NCBI GenBank assembly: GCA_005406025.1
Contig: BGZK01001263.1
Location: 1 to 64,000, forward strand
Direction of reading: 5' to 3'
DNA from: Eumeta japonica
Taxonomy: Eukaryota; Arthropoda; Insecta; Lepidoptera; Psychidae
Length of the DNA: 64,000 bases
This document shows positions 33,169 through 43,925 of the stretch, piece by piece. The notes beneath the pieces are model-generated. The model was not told where the DNA came from. It did no database searches and worked only from the letters and a program-made list of their open reading frames with translations. The first letter of the stretch is position 1, and the number at the start of each line of letters is the position of its first letter. Position numbers and translations under genes: made by a program.

Positions 33169-33590
33169 TTACTGAATAAATAGAATAACAATCAATTCGT
33201 ATTAAATACCACTACTAACTTAGTGTCACTAACTCGTATTATATAAATTCAATTACACTCACAACGCTTCTATACTTAATTCGACACGGGAATGATGCTA
33301 TATGCAAAACCGTTTTTTATTCGGGTATAATCGGAAATCTCCGCTGATCGAAACGCATTATTATTTACATAATGATGTATAACACAAGAATCCGCAACCG
33401 AATATAACACCTAATAGTTCACGTTAAAGGTGAAATTATGTTACACGAATTACAATTGCGTCATTTCGTTGTTGAAGCGAAACTCGCGATTAACCGAGTT
33501 GCAAGCTCCCGTTACCCCCGCTCGCCCGCGGCTTGCGACCCGAAGGCTCGCGGGCCGAGGTGACGCCATAACGCTATAATACAACTGAAT

Positions 33591-33752
33591 ATGGAAGACT
33601 CAACATTTCACATTGATTACGACGATTGCGAACATTCTGAATTTGATCGTCTAAATAACTCGGTTGCTTTCGAGTTATTTGAAGTGTTTTTTTTATATAG
33701 GGCTTACGTTACTAACGTAAGAAGGCTGGATATTATTTACAATAATTATTGA
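33591..33752 (+). CDS. Small ORF inside hAT, opposite strand, 53 aa
   Basis: ATG at 33591 opens a 53-codon frame, MEDSTFHIDYDDCEHSEFDR then NNSVAFELFEVFF, ending before TGA at 33750-33752. The first 20 residues are strongly acidic. It lies between the transposase start (33168) and the element end (33881), diverging from the transposase, and directly follows a GC-rich stretch (33490-33565) that could act as a two-way promoter. I know no homologue. It may be chance, or captured or accessory sequence of this hAT family. Confidence 0.3.
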   Translation: MEDSTFHIDYDDCEHSEFDRLNNSVAFELFEVFFLYRAYVTNVRRLDIIYNNY

Positions 33753-33881
33753 AAATTTAAAATAATTTTAAGTGTCTGTATACTAAAAAGCAATAATTTA
33801 TTTATTTATGAATTATGCATATTAAATATTTTATGAAAGGGAAGCCGATAAGAATCGAGTTCTTAGAAGCCGTCGCCCCTA

Positions 33882-33889
33882 CTACATAC
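33882..33889. repeat. Target-site duplication of hAT, right copy
   Basis: CTACATAC, identical to 30729-30736. Confidence 0.92.
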
Positions 33890-34100
33890 CTACTTGCAGA
33901 AGAATCAAGCTATTATTGATCACGATCTTTCGAAACAGAGCATATCCCGGATATCCGATCCACCTTCGTGTCCGCATTGAGGCGAATTGTTCGAACCACC
34001 AGTAAAATTTGCTTAAACGTATCTCAGGAAGGCAATTGTGAAGGGGAAACTCACCTTTGAAGATCTCTCCCAGTTTTTTGTAAAATAGCTATACGGCGAC
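33890..34100 (+). pseudogene. BEL/Pao integrase relic, right part
   Basis: The BEL reading resumes after hAT as TYLQKNQAIIDHDLSKQSIS and then DPPSCPH, corresponding to the PPxxPHxGGLxE region of BEL integrases. The catalytic Glu survives in GELFEPP (codon 33993-33995), although one frame break precedes it. A further block, KLTFEDLSQFFVK, resembles the LT(F/Y)EEL segment that follows the core and ends at a stop near 34087. No LTR was identified. Confidence 0.8.
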
Positions 34101-37100
34101 TGCATCTTCTTACAGACTGATCGATGATTTCTAATGGCATGCTTTATCAAGCAGTGAAAAAAGTATGAAAATAAAATAACAAAAAAAAAATGTCACCAAA
34201 CTATTTATTTTCAAACATGCAATTTTACAAACTTTCAATTAACACCCTCAACCAAAATAGAAGAAAGATACACTTCCAATTTCACACTCAGAAATAAAAG
34301 AAATGGATGCAAGTCTAAATAATAAGAACTTCACGTAATCTCTGTTGAGAATATGCCATTTTATTTATTAGGTGTCTACAGCGATCAATAATTTCTGGAC
34401 CTTCTTTACCCACTCTGGGGATGGTCGTTGTCCGATTTCTAGCAAAGAATTAAAAATAACCCCTAAAGTATATAAACATAAAGGGCGATAATAGCTAATT
34501 GTTTTCCCCAGTATAGTTGACAATAATGCGTAGTAAGCATTTTCCGTATGGACTGCGTGCAACCGACGCGCATTGAACATCCCGTCACTCCTTTTAACCG
34601 CTACAAAACGCCTCTCTGATGCACAGAATTTCTTGCGCAAGTCGCTATCTCTTTAAAATATACCTTTTTTCCACATTTCACTATGAGAATTAATATTATA
34701 TGGGTAAACAACGTTATCTCTATTATTGTGCTTTGTAGTAGTACTGTAGGAAACATATAATTTGTATAATTAGTTGAAATTGTATTAGAACTAGTTGCGT
34801 TAAAACTGCACAAGTGTGAGATACTAAATATTTATAGATCGCCGATTTTATGGTGAGTTTTATTGAAAAATTTTACGGAAATGCAATGGAAAAAAATTGA
34901 TCGTTTTAGTTTTTTTTCTACGACCGCGAAAAGGCGTTGCTGTGCTCATATTACTAAAATAAACAGGTTCAAATATCTATTACATTTGCGTTAATAGTAA
35001 TAAATAAAAATTTAAAATGCAGTGGCACATACACTTTATAATTATATATGAATTCAGTAGTCGAGCTTATAATATAATTTAATAAATAGCGTTATATTAT
35101 TAAAATAATAAACATGTTACCGTAGTTCTACTGCTACTAAAATTAATCAATTAATTAATAATTAATTTTTTGACTTCTTATGTTAATTGCACATCACAAC
35201 TACAAAACTTTCAAATATGATGTTTTACATCTTGTTACAATAGACAGCGATCTTTATGACTGCTACACCTACCTGTAGCCAGGTGTAAACAGGTAGATAG
35301 ACCGAATTTATTTCCTTCATCTGTTAATTCAAAATATTAACAAGCACGTAAAGTTTACAAAATACTAAATATATTTATAACTGGTAGTTACCATGAAATT
35401 ATTGCAGCCCACATAAAAAAAATAAGTAATTAATGTTAATAGCAGCAGGACTATGGTGGTAGATATTGTTCTCATAAATTTATAATATTGTTATCAGCCT
35501 TCAAAACATTATTTGATTCAATTAACATGATGAGGGTACATTTTTCTAATATCCTAGACATGTGGTCCATTTCAGGGTCATAAAGACACATGATTTTCAA
35601 AATGATGCCACAATCATAAAACAATTGACAGTTACATGAAAGAAACTATTCTACAGTCAAGAGCTTCATTTTTTAATTTTGTAATTACTTTTTTAAATAT
35701 TGTTCGGTGTGTGGCCAAACCCGGATACAATAGCAGCTCTCGTGCTGTCAACAGGCATCCCAAAAGAAAATGAAAATTTTACGAAGTGACGTACGAAAAG
35801 GTGATAAGTTCAATAATATACGAGTCCGTGTACACTTAATTAATTATAGAACTATTATCAAATGTGTGATTGAAAGCGAACGAGCAGACAGCCATCACCC
35901 TACGATTGAAACATTTGTACGCTCCGTACAGAATAATTATGCATTAAGAGGGCTGTTATCTCGTTACGCCGCGAGGGGGCGCCGTCCTCGTTCAGGAATT
36001 TTTCTTGTCTTAAGTAAATAAAAATCCAATCAGGGCGAAATCCGATTTTCATTCGGCGCGGCGCGGCGGCTCGGGCGCTCCGGCTTATAGCTGTCTTTTT
36101 TTCCCCAGCTCCAGGGAGTGTGATGAAGTCGAGAATGTTCTTTTTCAGAGTGAAAAATGTTTTAGATAATCAATCACGGGCTCTTTTTCTCGGTTTAAAG
36201 CTTAACGATTATTCCATTGCTCGAGATGGAATGCGAAGAAAGAAACGCGACTATATTAGCTATGACTTGTGACCTTCCATAAGGGAACTGGAGAAAGGAT
36301 GGAGTTTGTTCAATATAATTATTAATTTTTAGTTTAGTGATATTTGCCGCAATATCTGAAATAGAAAGTTAAACTTCAATCACGCGTAAAATTTATACGC
36401 ACTATTTTTTTTAATATATGTTATTAAATTCTTTTATTTGATGAAATATTATCACGAGCATACAGTAGACGGTCAACAATCGTTGGCAGTCCCCTGCCCG
36501 CGGTTTAAATCAATGTGCTTAGACTGTCTGAGACTTAGACTTTTAGTGTGAGTCCATCAATCCTGAATATGTTTCAAAATGCTAATCCAGACTCAATATT
36601 AGGATTCTTTTCACAAAAGAAACGTTTTAGAAATATTTTTCATTAAATAACAAAGAGTTACTTTCAAAAATAGAAAAAAAAATGCGAATACTCTCCAAGA
36701 AATGATTTATTATTATCAAGTCATGTGCCTTGTGTAAAATGGTGATCGTATTGGGCTCTCGCGATAGAGATATGTCGTTTAATGTGAAGTTAATAGAGAT
36801 AAATCCCTTATACAATTAAAATCAACGCAGTGTTTGGTGTGCATACTTATAGCTTTTACGATGATTATCTGTAAATTACCTATAAACGACAAATCAATCT
36901 AATGAACGACATTGGAAATGTTAAAAACAGAGAAATTGAAAATCGTGTATTTTACATGATTTGCAGTTTGTCTATTTTTAAAACCTAGTACCCGGGCAAA
37001 CGAGCCTTGCTCGTCGTCCTTCGCATTGCCGTGAGGATTTGATAAATTCCCATGGTGTGAGTTCCTAAGTTGCATATTCATTACCCATAAATACAATTAT

Positions 37101-38546
37101 AATATTCGCTTATGTATTACGAGTGAAACCAATTATGGAAATATTATAACATTGCATTCAGAAGCTGTCAAGAATCTGCTAATTTTTTAAGGGAAATTTA
37201 AATTGATTAATAAATAGCTACTGTTTTTGAGATGCTACACTAATTTGGCCTGAACTCTAATTAAGGCCGAGCACGAGGGCACCCGCACTCATTTCCATTT
37301 CACCTACACATTTATTCATATTTCAAAAACATTCTCTTTATAAGAAACTAAATCACAATCGATCGGCATTCAATTTATTTGGTATTGTTATTTAAAAAAT
37401 TCTCCGTCAGAGTACTTAGTGGCATGGATTTTTTAAAAGGCTGTATTTGAAAATCCATCAGGAATAAGGTCACCTTATAGCGGACATTACACGCTACGTT
37501 TCACTGCATCCCATTGAATGCGACCGGAAGCAGTCGATGCATTTCCGGGCTACAACCCTACCCGTGTTAATATCATCGTGCTATGCTAATGATATACTTC
37601 CATACATTATACCACAAACTGGCAATCAAGTTCGACTTCACAGATAAAGTACTAACAATGTATAAATTATTTATATTCAACATAGCTTATATTAAATATA
37701 AAACAATAAAATATGAAATCATAATTATTCCACTTAAAAATGAAGAAATGTATTCTATGTCCACGCGAACTAAACCGAGAGCAAGCCCAGGTCTTTATAA
37801 AATGTATGATCAAGAGGAATTTTAATGAATGCCTCTCTTTGAATTTTTTTAATTAAGCGAAAACTGTTCGACATAAAATCAATAACTGCTTAATTGTATG
37901 GCGTCATTTACCGGACTAAACCGTTGACATTCGATAGTCCGACAAACGTTTAACAAAGTGGTGTTGGATTATTGAGTTCGTCGGATTACTGAGTGGTACT
38001 ACAAACTGCTATAGTTCAAAATTTCTGAAAAAGATTATCTTGTAATCAGACAAACTACATATCATGTATTCCATGAGATTTTTTGCAAAATTCCAACTAT
38101 CCCTTTGCTGGAGTCAAAGTCGCGTTTTTAGTGATCTCCATGTAAAAGAACTTTAGCTTTCATGGTCAATGTAGGCTCACAAAAGAGTATACGAAAGATT
38201 CACTGCGATTTAAGTGATCCAAAATATTACTTTTTTCTTTAAGTATTAGTGTTTTATTCTTTCGCGTTTAGATTTGCGAAGACGTTATGATATATGATAC
38301 GTAATCAATAAATACATAGAAAATAATGAATGCCTGCTAGGCCGCTACCATGATCTCATGCAAACAGTGGCACGAACTAGTTACAAGCTTTTAAACACCC
38401 ATTAAGAAAGAATTATTGATACAAAAATACATATTATAGGTATCTCAGATTACAAGGGGCACCAAATTAGACAGGGACCGGACCGGGGTCCATTGTAATG
38501 ACTTTTTAAACATATCTTGTGAATGGTAATGGTAATATAAATCATA
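34101..38546. other. No recognised gene; several unrecognised frames
   Basis: A minus-strand frame at 34640-34368 (90 codons, including NARRLHAVHTENAYYALLST and RPSPEWVKKVQKLL) looks more protein-like than its surroundings but matches nothing I know; it could be a decayed element gene. A plus-strand 83-codon frame at 35770-36021 is Arg-rich at its end. 36050-36085 has a short GC-rich spot (GGCGCGGCGCGGCGGCTCGG). The rest is AT-rich. Confidence 0.45.
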
Positions 38547-39560
38547 ATGGACCGTGCATTTAATCTTCTGAAACCATATTTGATTAACAGGGTTCAGAAG
38601 GTCGATTACAATGACAAGAGATCGTCTGGATCCTTGGACCGCATACGGATGCCACAGGGATCAATTCTTGGTCCGTTTCTATTTTCATTACATATCAATA
38701 ACTTACCTAGCCTTGTTGAGGATATTCATGAGATAGTACTGTTTGTAGATCATATTTCTTTATCATTGAAAGTTAAAATACAATTTGATTGTAACGATGT
38801 GAACAATGATATCTCCAAAATTTAAAAATAGATTCCTGTAAATAACTCATTTCTTAATAGAAAAAAAAAATGTTAAATTCTCACTTCCGAATCTGAAAGA
38901 TGGTTCTAATACTATTTTAATAAGAAAGGGGAAATCAGAGTTTGTCGATGTTACTGTATTCTTAGGAGTTACTGTAGTTAACAAACTTCAGTCGGGTTCT
39001 AGTATCGGTGAGTTTAGGAAAGGTTAGATGTGCTTCATATGCAATAAAAAGGATAAGAAAATTCTCCGATATCCAAACCACCAGATTGGTTTATTTTGGT
39101 TTTTCCATAGTTTAATATCATAACGCATGGCAATTTGCTTTGAGAACACGATGCGGATGTTTATAGAATTATCGTGCTGGAAAAGTGAGTTATTCATGCG
39201 ATTTACAAGCTGGGTGTTCATGCACCTCTTAGAAGTTTAATAAATTGGAATTTTAACACAGGCACAGGAGTTCATATACGAAAATGTAATATTATAATGC
39301 AACAACAAAAAGTTTAGAACTATTTGAGTAAAATACTAATAGATATAATTACATAGTAAAAATGGAAACAAACTTTATTTTCATGTTAAACGACTACATA
39401 AGGTCGTGAATTGATTTAGGGTACTCAGTGTAGGTATACTGAATAAGAGTTCTTTGGATATACAAAATTTTAGCTTTAGTTATACCATTTTAAAATCTTT
39501 ATTAAACAAATATTTTGCAAAAAAGATATTGTACAATCTCTAAATATTTAGAGAATAAAT
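38547..39560 (+). pseudogene. Non-LTR retrotransposon reverse transcriptase relic
   Basis: This is the 3' half of a Jockey/CR1-like reverse transcriptase. PYLINRVQKVDYNDK leads to the conserved RMPQGSILGPFLFSLHINNL (PQGS-x-LGP motif). EIVLFVDHISL follows, where the catalytic F(A/V)DD box reads FVDH at 38742-38753: the second Asp is His. After a stop at about 38824 the homology continues in shifting frames with SNTILIRKGKSEFVDVTVFLG (first 20 residues), then FIYENVI, VKRLHKVVN and NKSSLDIQNF near 39370-39470, ending at the AILYNL-like tail. 5' parts (ORF1, endonuclease) are absent, as usual for 5'-truncated copies. Confidence 0.88.
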
Positions 39561-40199
39561 TGGCATAGCAAACTCGACACTTTTGTTTGACAAAAGTTAG
39601 GTTCCTGAAAGAAACTTCAAGGTTCTAACTCGTTTTTTTTTTTTGAAGGGAAACTGCCTTACAAACGAGTGATAATTGAAAAAGAAGGTGGTAGTTTTAA
39701 AAAAATACTGTAAATTATTAAAACGCTACGACGTTTTTCAAGTGTTAGTACGTAACGTACGACATAAAGATATTTTGAATTTGAATAATATTTTAATATC
39801 AAATTGAAAAGGGGGCTATAAGAAGAATTATTATGTTCATATAAATATATCGCTTGGATTATGTCTCACCTGAACTGCCACTAACGTCGTTGTAGGGTTA
39901 TAAACGACACTAGAATAAAGCTGAAAGTTGATCGAACACAACACGAGACTTACAGCATCTTATAGCGAAACTCCTTTTCCCCGTTTGCTCCCTTTAGCCC
40001 CCTCGGTTATCCTCCAGAATCGTTTTCGACAGATTAGCCGTGTAAAGGCGGAGGCGCGAAAAATCAGCCAAAGGAGTGGAAAATTTTCCTCAAGTTTTTC
40101 GTGAGGAAGTTCATGAATACATTGAACGCGAGAGAAATGGCAACGAGAAACGTTCGAAAGAGCTGCCTACGAATTTACGCCGCATTCGCACTGGTGACA
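39561..40199. other. No recognised gene
   Basis: AT-rich, with a T/G run at 39635. A 61-codon plus frame begins at 40076 in slightly GC-richer DNA and runs across the hairpin at 40200; not recognised. Confidence 0.5.
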
Positions 40200-40233
40200 G
40201 TACTGTCGAGAGGCTTTACATTCTCGACAGTAC
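40200..40233. repeat. 12-bp perfect hairpin
   Basis: GTACTGTCGAGA (40200-40211) and TCTCGACAGTAC (40222-40233) are exact inverted copies around a 10-base loop. Confidence 0.85.
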
Positions 40234-41590
40234 TTTCGAGTTTAGTGAATTCGTCGCATAATAGAGACTCATTAGTCCCGTAAACGTATTCGTCATTTTT
40301 TTATATTATTAGGTTTCTAAGAAAAAAAAAACTCACCTTAAATTGGTAATTTTCTGCTACCGGCTTTTATTATAATTTCAAGTAAATTTTCATATTCACT
40401 AAATTTCCTTTTGGGCAAAACTTGTTAAGGAAATTTTAAAAGACCTTTTTGATAATATAAATAAATTATACGGACATAAACTACCAATTTTATAAAATTC
40501 CATTTATTACTGTTGTTTTCATCAAAAGATGTAAACGAATTTATCTATGTAATTTTTTTTATTAACACTTTTTAATAAATTTTTACCAATGTAAAATATA
40601 AAATTTTGAGGTGGTTATCATTGCTTTGTTTTTATTAAAATAACGAATCAGCATTTTCATTTCTTTAATCTGACAAAAAAGTATGTATTTCTTAAAAATA
40701 ATTTTACCTTATTTAAAATGATTACGTTTTGTTTTTATTTACACAAAAATACTTTCAAAATATCTAACCACTCTTACACCTCTGCTTGTAAATGCCACCC
40801 GTGACCTCTGCTCCTAGACGTGAAAAAAGTTTCAAACTTATTTAACTTCTAAAGTTTGGCAGTTGTTAGTGGAGCGAAATTCAGTTTCATACTTGAAAGT
40901 TTAAGGGTTCCGTATCAAAATATTAAAGGCTTTATGAAAAACCTTCAAAGTAGGAAAAACGTAGGGACACTGATCAAACAACCCTCGACTTCAATTAATA
41001 AAAAATTTCAAGTCTTTAGAAAGACGAATTTTTAACTTTTTCCTAAAAGTACTAATTGTGAAGTAGGCAATTAAGAATGTATAAAAAAAGTGTAAACTCG
41101 CTCAAAATGCGAGTTCTATACCTGCCGGTTGTCTTTATGTCACCCTTGTCTATAATAATAGTGTTGTGTTTTAAAGCTGTCAACTTGTAAGCTGTCGCTG
41201 TAAATAAAAATAATTTACACCTCTGACGGCCGAAATGAGAAATCGAAATAATAAAAATATTATTTATTTTATTTAGCTTTATTTATGTTAATAACTAATA
41301 GAAATTCCGCAAGAATAATAAAATACTTGAAAATGAAGCGAAATCGGGTCATTCGCAGTTTATAAATTAAATAGCTACAAAGGAATAAGCTATTGGCAGA
41401 TTCCTTGTTTTAATGTTCAATAATTGTTTGTTATTTGAAATGTTCTCATCTTTCTGTAGTGTATATGAAAACTAAATATTACGATCGCCGATTTTATTTA
41501 GGTATTTCCATTTCTCAGGCAAAGCCAGAATGTAATGCAACCATGCAAAAGTATTTTCAAAGTTTTACTTCTTTTGGCGTAATAATGGAG
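40234..41590. other. No gene; fragments of GGTTCCGTA repeats
   Basis: AAGGGTTCCGTATC at about 40908 resembles the end of the ggaaccct-tailed repeat family. ACCTACGGAACCCTGG at about 42196 is the inverted form further right. Otherwise AT-rich and stop-dense. Confidence 0.45.
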
Positions 41591-41626
41591 TGTATTTCGC
41601 GCATGTTGTTACATGCGCGAAATACA
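41591..41626. repeat. 15-bp perfect CpG-containing hairpin
   Basis: TGTATTTCGCGCATG (41591-41605) is exactly inverted at 41612-41626 around a 6-base loop TTGTTA. The CGCG core in AT-rich DNA is striking. Confidence 0.88.
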
Positions 41627-41693
41627 GTGTTACGTGTCGTTACGTGCCGGCATAACAATTCAAATTGGTGTGCCTCAGCACATGCATAAAGTA

Positions 41694-41885
41694 GTGCAAA
41701 TAACGTTTGTTTTATAACTAATATAACGTGGCATACTCTGATAAAGAAATAAAGAGGTCTCCATTGCCCGTTTACGTCCAACAAAGTACCAGGACAGCGC
41801 ACTCAGGAAGCAGTATATTCTAAGCAGTACAAAATTGTTTTGTACCTAACTAATTTAATGTGGCGTATCCTAAAAGAGAATAATT
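41694..41885. repeat. Imperfect direct repeat, about 130-bp spacing
   Basis: Block 1 (41694-41760) contains TTTGTTTTATAACTAATATA and ACGTGGCATACTCTGATAAAG; block 2 (41824-41885) contains TTGTTTTGTACCTAACTAAT and ATGTGGCGTATCCTAAAAGAG. The shared order suggests a decayed tandem duplication. Confidence 0.6.
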
Positions 41886-43599
41886 TGCATTTACCTAAGA
41901 ATTGTTATTTATTTACGCCAAAAAAGTATAACTTCTAACGTGTATGCGTAAATTGGGTTTTAAATGACACTTCAAACTGTATAAAATATATGAAAAAGCA
42001 AGTTATCTGACTACTCTTAATGTAATGTTAATTAATTTATCTTAAAATCTGTAAGTAAATTTTTTTAGACAATGTCTCCAATTATGGTAAATTTCAAATC
42101 AAATTCAATAGCAGGAAGTGAGAAAATTATGTAACATACACACCGATGCACAGATATCGAAGGCTGGAATTTAAAAGTACCGTCTTAAAATTTTACCTAC
42201 GGAACCCTGGGAGTATGAGCCTACTAATCAGATTAATCTTTTTAATAATACTGTATAAGGCAGGAATGGTGGTTGTTGGTAGAACAAAAAGAAAAATAAA
42301 ATTTTGAAATTTGAACTGAAAGAACGAAAAAAACCATAAACAAAAATTTAATGAAATTTCATAAAATAAAAGGTGATATAAACTGGAAAGAAATGGAAAA
42401 TCAATATAACCCAATTTCATAGATGAATTTTAAATATTAATGAAATAATGTGCATTATTAAGGCAACGGAAAATTTCTAAGCAAGAATAGTAAGTAGAAA
42501 GGTATTCCACTGTGTGTTTGTTTGTATCATTTCTTGAAAACAAAAAAAAACACTTGGGAAAATACACTCCTAGGAAAATACGTAAACAAGGTACAGAAAT
42601 GGAGACAAAATGAACACCATCTAAGTAATCTAACGGGTTACTCAAACTAGTACTCTGTATTATATAGAAAAAAAATTGTGCGTGGAGTCCCTCCGCGCGG
42701 AAAAAGTGCAACTTCGTAATGTGGAAATGAAAATGGGAAGGGGTTGAAATTGATTTTTAGTGAACTCATACTGTTTCTTTAAGACAAACTTTATTAACAT
42801 TGCTTAGAATTCACCTCCCCTCCATGGTAGCGTTAAACTTTTAACACAACCTTGTTGGAAGTGGCATTAGAAGTTTCACTTCAAAAAAACTGATATTACT
42901 CTTAATCTTACTCTATCTAAATTGCTAAATAACTCATATTAAATAGCTCAATTTATTAGTTATGCGTGATGCTCTGATGTGCGACTGCAGCAGCATTCAA
43001 AGGAAAAAACGTCCTATCTTAAAATAATGAAAAGTATTTAAAAAAATGAGAAGTTACCCCTTCATCCTCACCACGGGCCTTACTGACCTTTGACTTTTAT
43101 CTTGTGTCGAGTCGAACCAGTCGCTCCATGCCCCATAGAACACACCGACCCGCCAGTTACCAATGTAATCACCTCATTGGTGACGGCAGGCGTTACCAGC
43201 TCCCAACTCGTATAGGGCTAACGTGCATGATTTCACATCCAAAACCGTCAATCTACAATTAAAAGAACCGCCAAAAGTTAAACCTCAGTTGCGAGAAGAT
43301 TAAAAATGCTGACTAAATTGAACGATTCTTTGTTGTTAGTCCATTCAACAGTCAAGTGTTTCCGACAATTTTCCTCAAAAAGCGACTCAGACGATAATTA
43401 ATAAACAGTACGGTTTATAATTTGGGAGCCGCAAACCTCAAACTTGTCTTTTACTATCCCAGAGTTCTTTATCGATATGTAGTTGCCGACAAATTCACTA
43501 ATATAGCAAAATCAATTTAGAAAACATTTGATTAATCGGTGAAAATTACTAGGTACTATTTGATAGAAATGTCCTTTTTATCAAAGGTTTCGCGCGTCG
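41886..43599. other. No recognised gene
   Basis: AT-rich with minus-strand frames (42193-42420, 42430-42711) dominated by Phe, Leu and Ile, typical of AT-rich chance frames. 43085-43260 is somewhat GC-richer (CACCGACCCGCCAGTTACC) without a recognisable element. Confidence 0.5.
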
Positions 43600-43925
43600 T
43601 CATTCTTTCCATCTGTCTATTCGTCTGTATGTTCGTTTGTCTGTCCATCCATCTGTCTATCTACCTGTTCTCTATCTGTCTGGCGTCTGTCTGTCCGTCT
43701 GTATGTTTGTCTCTCTGTCTATTTATCTATCTGTCTATCTATCCGTCTGTATGTCTATCGGTCAAGATTCGTTTCCTCAAGAACGCAAAAAGATATGCAG
43801 ACGAAATTATTATCAAATACTTAAATTCCCAATCTCTTAAATATATAAGATTTAAGATTGCCAAAAATTCGGATATTTAATTTTTTTGTTAAAGAAAATA
43901 TAATTTTATATATGGAACCCTTAGT
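43600..43925 (+). repeat. (TCTG/TCTA)n microsatellite with repeat tail
   Basis: 43600-43760 is an imperfect TCTG/TCTA/TCCG tetranucleotide tract; the apparent Ser/Cys/Leu/Ile-rich frame (43539-43880) is an artefact of it. A TATGGAACCCTTAG at about 43909 resembles the ggaaccct end of the GACA-type repeat, so the whole is probably a second, more decayed copy of the family at 14355-14515. Confidence 0.75.

Larger units (their letters stand above)
30737..33881 (-). mobile_element. hAT element (ZMYM/DUF4371 type), 3,145 bp, inserted in BEL
   Basis: The element is bounded by CAGTGGCGAGGG on the left and, in reverse complement, TAGGGGCGACGG on the right (9 of 12 bases match), and flanked by perfect 8-bp duplications CTACATAC. 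Removing it together with one duplication joins the BEL integrase at DLHT(Y)L. The transposase lies on the minus strand. A subterminal AAAGGGAAGCCGA block occurs near both ends in the same orientation (about 30763 and 33836). Because hAT interrupts BEL, it is the younger insertion, yet its own gene is already broken. Confidence 0.92.

Noticed and set aside
43600..43760. Regularly spaced repeats that might suggest a CRISPR array
   Set aside because: They are tetranucleotide repeats without spacers, in animal-type DNA.
43539..43880. 113-codon Ser/Cys/Leu/Ile frame with a membrane-like look
   Set aside because: Produced by the TCTG/TCTA microsatellite; no other coding signal.
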